A model generated the notes under the pieces. The model ran no database searches. It was not told the origin of the DNA and saw only the letters and a list, made by a program, of their open reading frames with translations. From Ogataea parapolymorpha DL-1 (lineage: Eukaryota; Ascomycota; Pichiomycetes; Pichiales; Pichiaceae): 64,000 bases of DNA. The stretch is taken from NCBI RefSeq assembly GCF_000187245.1, contig NC_027864.1, forward strand, positions 558,001 to 622,000, given 5' to 3'. Position numbers and translations under genes: made by a program. This document shows, piece after piece, positions 46,099 to 55,598 of the stretch (positions within the stretch are counted from its first letter, which is position 1; each line of letters starts with the position of its first letter).

Positions 46099-48651
46099 TT
46101 ATTTCTCCACGATGAAAACCACCGTTTTAGGTTTGAGAATGACCTTTTTGATATTTTTCGTTCCAATCCATTTTTCTCCTTCCGGAGTGGTCAAGATCTG
46201 GGAGATGCACCTTTCCCGGTCCTCTATCAAATTCTCCGGGCCGTGGTAGACAAACCTCATTCTGCCGTTCACCATCACAGTGTACGGAACGGTAGCAGCA
46301 ATAAGAGGCCTGATTTCCGGCCAATCGGCCGTCAAAACAGATTCAACCGGCCATGGATGAAGCACCTCGTTTGCCTCCTCGCTCACACTGGGTGCGACAG
46401 GGCTCAGCGCTTTCAGAAGGTCCAGATAGGAAACGTAAAGCACAGCCGTGGAAACGTCCTTGTTGTTCAGCTCGCTGTAGATCTTGTTAGTGTACTTCAT
46501 GTAATCTGAGATCACTGTATTCAGCGACAGCGATTTGCTCAAAGAGTCCGTGATAGAATGCAGAAGCTGCTGACACTCGTTGTGGACAGAAATCTCGGAC
46601 TTGGTGTACAGATCTGTTGGTTTTGGTTGCACCGGCTCTTTCAAACGTTCACGCAAACCACCGGCAATGGTCAACACCTTGGCCAGCCATCTTTCAATAC
46701 CAACAATCTTGTCCTCGTCCCAGTTCAAAACGTCCTCGATTGGCGCCTGGAACAGCACGTGAGCTCTGGTAGCGTCTGCTCCATGGCGGGCTATACAGTC
46801 CGATGGATCGGCGCCGTTATGTTTCGACTTGGACATTTTTTCAAACGACACGGCCGCTGTCCTGCCAGTCTCCTTCATCACGGCCCTACCGTCGGACATT
46901 ATCTCGTACTCATCCGGCTTCAGGAAACGGCCCGTCTCTGGCTCCGTGAAAGTCCGCCCGTGGACCATTCCCTGGCTCACAAGTTTTTTGATCGGCTCTC
47001 CGTTCACAGCGCTGCCATCCCAATAGCCGATTGTGTTCAGGAACTTGCTCACAAACCGCACATATAGCAGGTGCAATATGGCGTGCTCAATGCCGCCCAG
47101 GTACTGGTCCACGCTCAGCAGCGGACTCACCACCTTGGGATCCATCAACTGCTGCTCGTTATGCGGATCCAGGTACCGGAACAGATACCACGACGAGTCC
47201 ATGAAGGTGTCCATGGTGTCTGTGTCGCGGCGGGCAGCACCTCCGCACGAGGGACACTCCACGTTGACAAATTCCGGGATTTGCGCGAGCGGCGACCCGC
47301 CACGGCCTAGAAGCTTGTCGACCTTGGGCAACAGCACAGGCAGCTGATCGTCTGGAACCGGGACCGTGCCGCAGCGGTCGCAGTGAATTATCGGGATCGG
47401 AGCGCCCCAGAACCGCTGCCTGCTGACCAGCCAATCGCGTAGTCTGTAGGTTGTGCGTTTTTGGCCGAGCTGGTGCGACTCCAGATGCTCGATAATTTTT
47501 TCGCGGGCCGTGGTAGCAGACAGACCTGCCAGAAACTGGGCGTCTGCGTTCATCACGCCGCTGGCGCCGAAATACGGCTCATTGGCCTCTAAAGAGCTGT
47601 CTTCCGGCTCAACAGTGGACCGGATTGACGTTTCACCCATGCTTTTCCAGAACTCGTAGTCTCTGGCGTCGTGCGCAGGACATCCCATCACTGCTCCGTG
47701 GCCGTAGCCAGAAATGACGTACGGCGCAACAAATACAGGCACCTTTTCGCCGGTGACGGGATTCGTCGCCTCCAAGGGCAGCTTCACGCCTGTATCGTAC
47801 TGTTCAGCAAGCTCGGGTGCCGTCTGTTTTATTTTGGTAGCAATAGGATGGTCAGCCGCCAAAGCCAAATATTGCAGACTAAAAATCGTCTCGGCGCGCG
47901 TCGTGTACACAAATGTGGTCTCCTCGCCGACCTGGAACCGAATCTCGGCTCCTGTGCTCTCACCGATCCAGTTGCGCTGCATGGCCTTGACCTTAGCCGG
48001 CCACTCGTCCAAAGTATCGAGGTCGGCATTCAGCTCCTTGGCAAATTTCGTAATGCCCAGAAACCACTGCTCAAGAAGCCGTTTTTCGACCACCGCCCCC
48101 GAACGCCACGAACGGCCCTCTGAGTCGACCTGCTCGTTGGCCAGAACCGTCTGGTCCACAGGGTCCCAATTGATCTCTGCCTTCTTGCGGTACGCGTAGC
48201 CGTGCTCGTACATCAGCAAAAATAGCTTCTGCGTCCACTTGTAGTAGGCAGGATCGCACGTGGTAACCTCGCGGTCCCAGTCGAAATCGGCCAGCATGGC
48301 TTCCATCTGGACCTTCATTTTCGAGATGTTGAGCTTAGTCCACTTCTCAGGGCTCACGTTGCGGTCGACAGCGGCGTTTTCCGCAGGCAATCCAAAGGCA
48401 TCCCAGCCCATCGGATTAATCACGTTGTACCCTTGCATGCGGTAAAATCTGGCCAGCACGTCGGCTATAGTGTACACCCTAAGATGGCCCATATGGAGAA
48501 TGCCCGAGGGGTACGGGAACATCGCAGTCGAGTAGATCTTGCCCTTGGTGGGGGCCACTTTCCTGCGTGGGTTCAGCGAGCAGCCCTGCTTCTTCCACCT
48601 GGTCGTCCATTTGGTGTCCAGCTTGGTGAGGTCGAAAATTCGTCGAGACAT
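46099..48651 (-). CDS. NAM2: Mitochondrial leucyl-tRNA synthetase
   Basis: This 850-aa class I synthetase is of the bacterial LeuRS type. It has the HIGH-type motif HMGH at 53-56 (YPSGILHMGHLRVYTIADVL), GWDAFGLPAENAAVDR, the CP1 editing domain with TRAETIFSLQYLALA, a zinc-like CPSCGG segment and the KMSKS motif near 605 (KMSKSKHNG). In S. cerevisiae Nam2 also helps splice mitochondrial introns. The 41-bp space to SMC6 is the shortest divergent promoter in the window. Confidence 0.95.
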   Translation of the reverse strand: MSRRIFDLTKLDTKWTTRWKKQGCSLNPRRKVAPTKGKIYSTAMFPYPSGILHMGHLRVYTIADVLARFYRMQGYNVINPMGWDAFGLPAENAAVDRNVSPEKWTKLNISKMKVQMEAMLADFDWDREVTTCDPAYYKWTQKLFLLMYEHGYAYRKKAEINWDPVDQTVLANEQVDSEGRSWRSGAVVEKRLLEQWFLGITKFAKELNADLDTLDEWPAKVKAMQRNWIGESTGAEIRFQVGEETTFVYTTRAETIFSLQYLALAADHPIATKIKQTAPELAEQYDTGVKLPLEATNPVTGEKVPVFVAPYVISGYGHGAVMGCPAHDARDYEFWKSMGETSIRSTVEPEDSSLEANEPYFGASGVMNADAQFLAGLSATTAREKIIEHLESHQLGQKRTTYRLRDWLVSRQRFWGAPIPIIHCDRCGTVPVPDDQLPVLLPKVDKLLGRGGSPLAQIPEFVNVECPSCGGAARRDTDTMDTFMDSSWYLFRYLDPHNEQQLMDPKVVSPLLSVDQYLGGIEHAILHLLYVRFVSKFLNTIGYWDGSAVNGEPIKKLVSQGMVHGRTFTEPETGRFLKPDEYEIMSDGRAVMKETGRTAAVSFEKMSKSKHNGADPSDCIARHGADATRAHVLFQAPIEDVLNWDEDKIVGIERWLAKVLTIAGGLRERLKEPVQPKPTDLYTKSEISVHNECQQLLHSITDSLSKSLSLNTVISDYMKYTNKIYSELNNKDVSTAVLYVSYLDLLKALSPVAPSVSEEANEVLHPWPVESVLTADWPEIRPLIAATVPYTVMVNGRMRFVYHGPENLIEDRERCISQILTTPEGEKWIGTKNIKKVILKPKTVVFIVEK

Positions 48652-48692
48652 AATTTATTTGATTTTTTATTTTTATTTATTTTATTTATTGT
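48652..48692. promoter_or_regulatory. 41-bp divergent promoter between NAM2 and SMC6
   Basis: Both start codons lie at the edges of a 41-bp, nearly pure A/T stretch dominated on the + strand by TTTA/TTTTA units. It is a poly(dA:dT)-type nucleosome-poor element. There is no room for separate upstream sites. Confidence 0.55.
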
Positions 48693-51600
48693 ATGAAGCG
48701 ATCTGCTGGGGACATGTCGTCGGCAGACGCCGAAGGAGAAAACACGAGCACGGCAACGCTGCCGAGCTCGATAGAAACGCTCGAGTCGCTAAGTTCTGCA
48801 GAAGCGGGTGACCAGATCGCCGTGCAGGATTCGCAGATCGACGTGAACGAGCAGTTCACGCAGAACGTGACGCGACATCTCAAACGGCGGCGTGTGGGGC
48901 TCATGACCCAGGCACACAGCTCGGACGTTGCGGCAGTTGACGAGAGCCCTGCGCGAGCCGGAATAATCCTCAGGCTGGAGCTGTATAATTTTATGTGTCA
49001 CGCCGCGTTCAAGCTGGACTTTGGCGAGCAGACAAACTTTATCATCGGCCGCAACGGGTCGGGCAAGTCGGCGATTCTGACGGGCATTTCTGTGGCCCTG
49101 GGGGCCAAGGCAAGCGATACTGACAGGGGCAACTCGCTGAAGGGTCTGATCATGCACGGCAAGAACGTGGCGCGAGCGATCGTGACGTTCAAAAACGAGG
49201 GCCCTGAGGCGTACAGGCCGCACGAGTACGGCAAAATCATTACGATCGAGCGTGTGCTGAAGGTAGACTCGAGCCCGTCGTGCCAGATTAAAGACGAGAC
49301 GGGCAAGGTGCGATCGACTAAGAAGCAGACGATCGACGATATTCTCGACTACTACGGTATCACCATCGGCAACCCGATGACCATCCTGACACAGACAGAG
49401 GCCAAGACGTTTTTGGCACACTCCACGGACGAAGGTAAATTCCGCTACTTCATGGAGGGCACGAGACTCCAGGAGACGTTCAACAACGTGCAAGAGCTGC
49501 AGAAAGACGTGAGCGAGATTAAGCTGAAGCTGGCGCAGGACGAGGAGATTTTGCACGAGTCCAAGGCCAAGCTGGACCGAGCGCTGGAGCTGTGGAACAA
49601 CTTCAAGAACTCCGACGAGTTCAAGAAGCAGCAGGACCTGCTTTCTGGGAAGCGGCTGTGGCTGGAGGTTGTGAACAAGGAGGAGCAGCTGCGGCTTGCG
49701 AAAAACCTGCTGGAGGAGCGGCAGCGCGAGATGGAGAACTCGGACAAGTTTGTGGCGGAGTCGGAGGACAAAATACGTGGCTACCAGGCAGAGAAGGACG
49801 ACAAGGCGCAGACGGTGTTGGATTTAGACGAGCAGTTGCAGAAGCAGGAGCAGGAAAAGGATGCTTTGAAGGAGATGCTGAAAACAACGCAGGAGCGGCT
49901 CAAGGACGTGCAGTCCAAGCAGACAGCGATCCAGAACGAGATCAGCGTCGACGAGAGCAACTTGCGTGCTGTCGAGGAAAAGATCGAGATCGAGAAGAGC
50001 CGGCTGGATTCGGACACGAGCTCTGTGCTGACTAATCTTCAGACGCTCAAGACGAAGCAGGAGAAGGAATTGGGCGAGTGTCGAGCGCGGTCGAGCGAGC
50101 TGCTGACCCTGGTGGAGGAGATCAAAACGCAGAAGGCGGATTTGAATGAGGCATTCCGCAAGGAGGCCGGTGAGCTCAAGTTGGAGCTGAGCCGGCTGGA
50201 CCAGAGTCGCGCGCAGTTCCACAACCGGCAGTGTAGTCGGCTCGACGGATTCGGCACGGGTGTGGTGCGGCTTCTCAAGGAGCTCCAGACAAGCGCCCAG
50301 CGGTACAAGGGCCGGATCACGGGGCCATTGGGGATGAAATTTTCGCTGCGGTCCGAATTTGACAAGTGGGGGTGGGTGATTGAGATTTTGCTACAGAGAC
50401 AGCTGGGGACGTTTGTTGCTGAGAATTTCTCGGATTCCAGTCTTTTGCGCGAGCGAATGAAGTTTTATCAGGTGCAGAGCGACATTACTGTGCGTCGGGC
50501 AGAGGTGTTTGACTACTCGGCGAGCGTTCCTCGAGGCAACTATTTGAAAATGGTGGATGTGCTTGTTTTTGACGACCGCACCGTGGAGTGCGGTCTGGTT
50601 GACACGAGCAAGATCCACAGCACGCTGCTGATCGAGGACCGCGAGACGGCGGAGCAGGTGCTGTTGGCAGACCGCGAGAATCGCATTTCTGCGGTGATCT
50701 GCATGATCCCCGGCGGTGCTCTGCGGATATCCAAGAGGAACAACCGGTTGCAGACGGACCCGATCAGCGCGTTCAAAAACCGCGGCTGGCTGAGTTTGCA
50801 CAGGACTGGAGACGCAGAGAACCCTACTTCGCAGCTGGACCGGCAGCTGAAGGAGACGAGCGAGCGACTGCGCGAGGCAGAGGCGCGGTGGCGCGAGAGC
50901 GAGAAGAAGCTGGACGGCGAGGTGGGCGCAGCGAAAAGTGAGATCCAGGAGCTCAGGCAGCGCGCGATGGTGCTAACCAAGTCGCTGGCAAAGATCGAGA
51001 ACAAGCTGGAGGATTTGCAGCGGGGCACGGGCAAGCTGGAGTCGCACCAGGAGGATCACAAGAACCTGAGCGCGCAGATCCAGCTGAACGTGGAGCGGAT
51101 CAAGACACGAAAGGCCGAAATCGAGACGTTGGTGCAGGAGTACCGGCAGGGACGCGACAAGTTTACGGCGTGCGGCAACGAAATCAAGCGCATCCAGCGC
51201 GACAAGGCCGAGCTAAACGCGCAGATCGAGGAGCTCAGAGACAAGATCGGCGAGGCGCGCGACGCGGTGCGCAGCCACCAGATGAAGATCGGCAAGTTTC
51301 GTGCAGACGTGAACAAGCTGGACGACTTTGTGCATGTGCAGCTACCGCCTGTGATCGAGACTTTGGCACGCCGTGCTGAGTCGCACTGTTCGCGCGACGA
51401 GGCCGCATTGACACCGGAAGACACGATCGAGAAGGTGGACTCGCAAATCGAGGCGATCGCCAACACACTGTCGAAGATCGAGCGTGACGTTGGGGTGAGC
51501 AGAGACCAGGCAAAGCTGAACGTGATTCGGGCGCACGACGTATACAACGACGTGAAAAACAAGTACCAGGACTCGGTGAAACTGCACAACCACCTGGCGT

Positions 51601-52073
51601 CGTCGTTGCAGGCGCGGCTCGACAATCTCACCGCAACGGCCAGCCTTCTGATCCAGGAGGTGAACAGCGTTTTTGAGTCTGCCTTGCGGCTGCGCGGCTT
51701 TACGGGAAAAATCGACTTCGACTTTGCCAAGGCCAGGCTCGTGCTCAAGGTGTCGACAAAACCGTCCGAGAAGCTGCGGAATGTGGAGTCGTTTTCGGGC
51801 GGCGAGAAGTCGTTTGCGCAGATCGCGTTTTTGCTGGCGATCTGGAAGCCGATGCAGTCGAAAGTGCGTGGCCTGGACGAGTTTGACGTTTTCATGGACC
51901 AGGTCAACCGCAGACTCGCGCTCAAGCTGATTCTGCAGAAAGTCGCCGACAACCCCAAAACACAGACCATTTTCATCACGCCGCTGCAGATCTCGCAGGT
52001 CGACGGCCTCGACCACCCCTCGGTCCACATCCACGAAATCTCTCCTCCAGAAAGGGTTACCCGGGCAGAATAG
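48693..52073 (+). CDS. SMC6: SMC5/6 complex ATPase Smc6
   Basis: This 1126-aa protein has the SMC plan. The N-terminal ATPase half carries Walker A GRNGSGKS at 119-126 and ILTQTEAKTFLAHS. Coiled coils at about 260-480 and 700-930 flank a hinge (GFGTGVVRLLKEL, then RGNYLKMVDVLVFDDRTVEC). The C-terminal half has the signature ESFSGGEKSFAQIAFLLAIW and Walker B RGLDEFDVFMDQVNRR. LYNFMCHAAFKLDF is a typical Smc6 start. The complex acts in homologous recombination and rDNA/replication-fork repair. A second ATG at 48714 is an alternative start. Confidence 0.96.
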   Translation: MKRSAGDMSSADAEGENTSTATLPSSIETLESLSSAEAGDQIAVQDSQIDVNEQFTQNVTRHLKRRRVGLMTQAHSSDVAAVDESPARAGIILRLELYNFMCHAAFKLDFGEQTNFIIGRNGSGKSAILTGISVALGAKASDTDRGNSLKGLIMHGKNVARAIVTFKNEGPEAYRPHEYGKIITIERVLKVDSSPSCQIKDETGKVRSTKKQTIDDILDYYGITIGNPMTILTQTEAKTFLAHSTDEGKFRYFMEGTRLQETFNNVQELQKDVSEIKLKLAQDEEILHESKAKLDRALELWNNFKNSDEFKKQQDLLSGKRLWLEVVNKEEQLRLAKNLLEERQREMENSDKFVAESEDKIRGYQAEKDDKAQTVLDLDEQLQKQEQEKDALKEMLKTTQERLKDVQSKQTAIQNEISVDESNLRAVEEKIEIEKSRLDSDTSSVLTNLQTLKTKQEKELGECRARSSELLTLVEEIKTQKADLNEAFRKEAGELKLELSRLDQSRAQFHNRQCSRLDGFGTGVVRLLKELQTSAQRYKGRITGPLGMKFSLRSEFDKWGWVIEILLQRQLGTFVAENFSDSSLLRERMKFYQVQSDITVRRAEVFDYSASVPRGNYLKMVDVLVFDDRTVECGLVDTSKIHSTLLIEDRETAEQVLLADRENRISAVICMIPGGALRISKRNNRLQTDPISAFKNRGWLSLHRTGDAENPTSQLDRQLKETSERLREAEARWRESEKKLDGEVGAAKSEIQELRQRAMVLTKSLAKIENKLEDLQRGTGKLESHQEDHKNLSAQIQLNVERIKTRKAEIETLVQEYRQGRDKFTACGNEIKRIQRDKAELNAQIEELRDKIGEARDAVRSHQMKIGKFRADVNKLDDFVHVQLPPVIETLARRAESHCSRDEAALTPEDTIEKVDSQIEAIANTLSKIERDVGVSRDQAKLNVIRAHDVYNDVKNKYQDSVKLHNHLASSLQARLDNLTATASLLIQEVNSVFESALRLRGFTGKIDFDFAKARLVLKVSTKPSEKLRNVESFSGGEKSFAQIAFLLAIWKPMQSKVRGLDEFDVFMDQVNRRLALKLILQKVADNPKTQTIFITPLQISQVDGLDHPSVHIHEISPPERVTRAE

Positions 52074-52086
52074 TTTTCCAAATCAA

Positions 52087-53478
52087 ATGCGCGAGCTCGT
52101 TAACGAGACCCTGAGAGATTTGCACCACACGGTGCTCGTGGCCCTTCTGCGGCTGCCTCTATGGGCATGTGTGCTTATCTATGGCTACGTGCTGTTTTCA
52201 ATTCTGCGCTTTGTGTCCAGGTTCTCGTTTATCAACGTGGTCCGGACTACAGAGCCGCAGCAATCGATCTCGTTCCCAAGTGCACGCGGCACCGTCACGT
52301 TCGCCGAGCTTGTTCGCCGCATTCCGGAGTTTCGCACTGGTGCCTGGGCGGTGATGAATCCGCTGTTGTGCCACGGCCACCTGCAGACCATGTTTGCTGG
52401 CCTTCGCAGCTTCAGGTTTGCCGACCGGCTCTATTTCGGCAGAGAAACGTTGTACCTGCCTGATGGCGCGCAGGTGTCGCTCGACAGGGTCATTTCGAAA
52501 GCCCAGTTTGCCAAAGAGCCCGCCTCAGACGGCCAATTGCCCGACTTCACCAGACGGCTCACTGCTGCAGAGCTGCAAGAGTTTTCTAATTCGGCCAAGC
52601 CAATTTTCCTCGTACTGCACGGCCTGTCGGGCTCGTCGTCCGAGTCCTACATCCGGTGTCTTTTTGCGAGAATGCCCGACTTCGAGTGCATGGTGCTGAA
52701 CAGCCGTGGCTGCGGCAAGACGCCGCTCACCACGCCGGTGCTGTTTAATGGTTTCTGGACGTACGACCTCAAACATACGGTGCTGCGGCTGCGCAAGGCG
52801 TTCCCTGAACGGCCGATCTACGCGGCAGGCTTCTCGCTCGGCGGCAGCATCCTGGCCAACTACGTCGGTCAGACAGGCGAAGACTCCGGGCTTGATCTCG
52901 CCGTGGTGGTCGCCAACCCGTGGGACCTCAACCACTCGAGCTTCGTGTTTGAAAATGACTTTATTGTCGACAAGATCTACTCGCCCATCATGACGGTGCC
53001 TCTCAAACAGATGATTAAGAGCCACTACAAGAAACTGAGCGAAAACCCAGATTTCGAGCCGATGTACAAACAGCATTTCCGCCACGTGAACAGCATCAAG
53101 TCTTTCGATAACGCGTTCACGTCGCGGCTGTTCGGCTTCAACTGTGCGTCCGAGTACTACCGCAGCGCGGCCTCCATCACCAAGGTGTTCAACATCCGTA
53201 CACCGACACTTGTGCTGAATGCGCTGGACGACCCGATCGTCGGCGGCGACGAGCAGGCGCTGCCGCTCAAGGAGACCACGCTGCAGCCGTACCTGGTGAC
53301 GGTGTGCACGACGCTGGGCGGGCATTTGGGCTGGTTCCGCTGGAACAACGAGCGGTGGTATGCGCGGCCGCTGAGCAGGTTTCTCAACGAGTTCCACGCG
53401 GCACAGCTTGGCAAACCGTCCGTGGACGCGCGGTTCCTGCCTGTGAAGAAAAGAGTCGTTAACGACACGCTACTCTAG
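52087..53478 (+). CDS. Alpha/beta hydrolase of the EHT1/EEB1 (ABHD1/3) family
   Basis: This 463-aa protein has an N-terminal hydrophobic segment (LPLWACVLIYGYVLFSILRF, about 21-40) and the AB-hydrolase YheT-like core. Core motifs are PLLCHGHLQTMF, LVLHGLSGSSSESYIRCLFA, NSRGCGKTPLTTP, the nucleophile elbow AAGFSLGGS with Ser250, and LNALDDPIV for the acid. S. cerevisiae relatives (Eht1, Eeb1, Ymr210w) make or cleave medium-chain fatty acid ethyl esters or act as monoacylglycerol lipases. Only 13 bp separate it from the SMC6 stop on the same strand. Confidence 0.85.
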   Translation: MRELVNETLRDLHHTVLVALLRLPLWACVLIYGYVLFSILRFVSRFSFINVVRTTEPQQSISFPSARGTVTFAELVRRIPEFRTGAWAVMNPLLCHGHLQTMFAGLRSFRFADRLYFGRETLYLPDGAQVSLDRVISKAQFAKEPASDGQLPDFTRRLTAAELQEFSNSAKPIFLVLHGLSGSSSESYIRCLFARMPDFECMVLNSRGCGKTPLTTPVLFNGFWTYDLKHTVLRLRKAFPERPIYAAGFSLGGSILANYVGQTGEDSGLDLAVVVANPWDLNHSSFVFENDFIVDKIYSPIMTVPLKQMIKSHYKKLSENPDFEPMYKQHFRHVNSIKSFDNAFTSRLFGFNCASEYYRSAASITKVFNIRTPTLVLNALDDPIVGGDEQALPLKETTLQPYLVTVCTTLGGHLGWFRWNNERWYARPLSRFLNEFHAAQLGKPSVDARFLPVKKRVVNDTLL

Positions 53479-53524
53479 CTAGAAACGAGTGTGAAAATGC
53501 AATAAATAATGAATAGTATGTGAG

Positions 53525-55207
53525 TTACAAAGCAGGTCCTGCAGCTCTCACCTCGCTAGTGCACTGGGAGCTGTACTTCTCGAAGTTCTCCATAAACAGC
53601 TGTGCCAGGTTGGTAACCTCCGTGTTGAAGTCCTGCAGGCCGTCGGCCCAGTTCTTGGCCGGATTGAGCAGCGAGGATGGCACGCCAGGACAGCTCTTTG
53701 GCACCTGCAAGCCGAAGGTTGGATATGTCTCGTACTCGACCTTGGAGAGCTCGCCGGAGTGGATGGCATCCAGGATGGCTCTGGTGTACTTGAGCGGACA
53801 CCGTTTGCCGCCCTTCGAGGCCGACTTGCCGGTCCAGCCCGTGTTCAGGAGCCAGGCGGTCGAGTTGTGCTCGCTCATCTTGTCGGACAGCTGCTGAGCG
53901 TATTTCATAGGATGGAGCACGAGGAACGGTTGGCCGAAGCAGGCAGAGAACGTGGCCTCTGGCTCCGTCACGCCCATCTCTGTGCCGGCCATCTTGGACG
54001 TGTAGCCGGAGATAAAGTGGTACATGACCTGGGCGTTGGTGAGCTTCGAGACTGGTGGAAGCACGCCTCTGGCGTCGCACGTGAGCAGCACAATGTTCTT
54101 AGGGTGGCTGTCGGCCAGACATGGGATTTTGGCAGACGGAATGAAGTCGATCGGGTACGCGCATCTAGTGTTCTCGGTGATCATGGAGTCCGCGTAATCC
54201 ACCACTCTGGTGACCGGGTCGTACACCACGTTTTCGAGCACCGAGCCAAATCTGATCGCATTGAAGATTTCTGGCTCTTTCTCGGCAGACAGGTCGAGAC
54301 ATTTGGCGTAGCAGCCGCCCTCGATGTTGAAAACACCGTGGTCAGACCAGCAATGCTCGTCGTCGCCGATCAGCTTCCGGTTAGGGTCTGCGCTGAGCGT
54401 GGTTTTTCCTGTTCCCGACAGACCAAAGAAGAGCGTCACGTCGCCCTTCTGCACTCCCTGGTTGGCCGACGAGTGCAATGTCAGCACCTGGTGCTTCACC
54501 GGCATGAGGTAGAACATCACGGTGAAAATACCCTTCTTCATCTCGCCAGCGTACTCGGTTCCCAAAATGACCATCTCCATCTCCTTGAAGTTGATCTCGA
54601 CACTGGTGGCAGACGTCATACCCTTGGTGAACACGTTCGCAGGGAACTGGCCGGCGTTCCAGATCGTGAAGTCTGGCTCGCCAAAGTCGCGCAGTTCCTC
54701 ATCGGTCGGTCTGATCAGCATGTTCTTCATGAACAATGCGTGGTACGCCCGCGCACAGACGACTCTCACCTTGATTCTGTAGCGAGGGTCCCAGCCAGCA
54801 AAGGCGTCGATGATGTACACTTTGTCTCTGGTTCTGAGGTAGTCGATAGCTCTGCTCTTGGAGATCTTCCAGGTCTGCTCGTCAACCTTCTTGTTGACAG
54901 GTCCCCACCAGATGTGTTCGGTAGAAGACTCCTCGTCAACAATTCGCTTGTCCTTAGGCGAACGGCCCGTTTTCGAGCCCGAGTAGGCGATCAGAGCGCC
55001 TGTTGAGGAGATGGTGGTGCCTTTCTCCTGCAATGCGTCTTCATACAAAATTGGAACGGACGAATTGTAGTGAATGGCCGCGTCTGGATTGAGTCCAAGG
55101 GAACTCACGACGGAGGCCTTTCTGCTCTTTTTGTTGAATGGGGTGCCGTTTTCTTGGGCGAGGGAGGTTTGGTACTCTCTGTGGAGGTCAACTGCTGTAG
55201 GTGCCAT
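53525..55207 (-). CDS. PCK1: Phosphoenolpyruvate carboxykinase (ATP)
   Basis: This 560-aa protein is the ATP-dependent gluconeogenic enzyme converting oxaloacetate to PEP in the cytosol. Diagnostic text includes GRSPKDKRIVDE, the Walker-type GLSGTGKTTLSADPNRKLIG, DDEHCWSDHGVFNIEGGCYA and the C-terminal YTRAILDAIHSGEL. Yeast Pck1 is glucose-repressed and degraded. The codon bias points to high expression when induced. It lies downstream of YOP1 on the same strand. Confidence 0.97.
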   Translation of the reverse strand: MAPTAVDLHREYQTSLAQENGTPFNKKSRKASVVSSLGLNPDAAIHYNSSVPILYEDALQEKGTTISSTGALIAYSGSKTGRSPKDKRIVDEESSTEHIWWGPVNKKVDEQTWKISKSRAIDYLRTRDKVYIIDAFAGWDPRYRIKVRVVCARAYHALFMKNMLIRPTDEELRDFGEPDFTIWNAGQFPANVFTKGMTSATSVEINFKEMEMVILGTEYAGEMKKGIFTVMFYLMPVKHQVLTLHSSANQGVQKGDVTLFFGLSGTGKTTLSADPNRKLIGDDEHCWSDHGVFNIEGGCYAKCLDLSAEKEPEIFNAIRFGSVLENVVYDPVTRVVDYADSMITENTRCAYPIDFIPSAKIPCLADSHPKNIVLLTCDARGVLPPVSKLTNAQVMYHFISGYTSKMAGTEMGVTEPEATFSACFGQPFLVLHPMKYAQQLSDKMSEHNSTAWLLNTGWTGKSASKGGKRCPLKYTRAILDAIHSGELSKVEYETYPTFGLQVPKSCPGVPSSLLNPAKNWADGLQDFNTEVTNLAQLFMENFEKYSSQCTSEVRAAGPAL

Positions 55208-55598
55208 TGTTAGTGATTATCTGTGGGGACATCTCAGCTTATATACAAGCGTGCCCGGAGTGGCTCCGTTTGTCCTGCGCTGAGATATTTAAAAAAGTCC
55301 GGGATAGCGGAGTCTGGGGTAACCCGAATTTTTACGACACTCCGGGGAATAGTGTCGTACGCCGCTTTTGGGCCCTTCTCGCACGAAAAATATGGGGAAG
55401 CAAACAAGTGCATACAATCTTGACGTATCAGCAGATATGGGCTACCCACCGTAAGTGGGGGGAGAACGGAGAATGAGACATTTAACAACTAAATAAAAGA
55501 ACTCTCTTAGAAAACCGGGCCGGCCCAGCCCCATCGGGCAGGCGTCCGGAAGACACCTCGAGAAAACTGTCTTTTGCTCTTGCATACCCTATGCGGCT
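55208..55598 (-). promoter_or_regulatory. PCK1 promoter with repeated CGGAG/CTCCG sites
   Basis: Five copies of CGGAG or its complement lie at 55256-55260, 55264-55268, 55308-55312, 55340-55344 and 55467-55471. The first two form the palindrome CGGAG-TGG-CTCCG. A GTGGGG run near 55455 resembles a Mig1 site, and a TATATAAG word on the coding strand lies at 55238-55245. A GC-rich palindrome GGGCCGGCCC sits near 55518. Zn2Cys6 (Cat8/Sip4-like) or Adr1/Mxr1-type (CYCC core) binding is plausible but unproven. Confidence 0.5.

Noticed and set aside
53759..55006. Open frame of 415 codons on the + strand inside PCK1
   Set aside because: It mirrors codon positions of highly biased PCK1 codons; no family similarity and no promoter.
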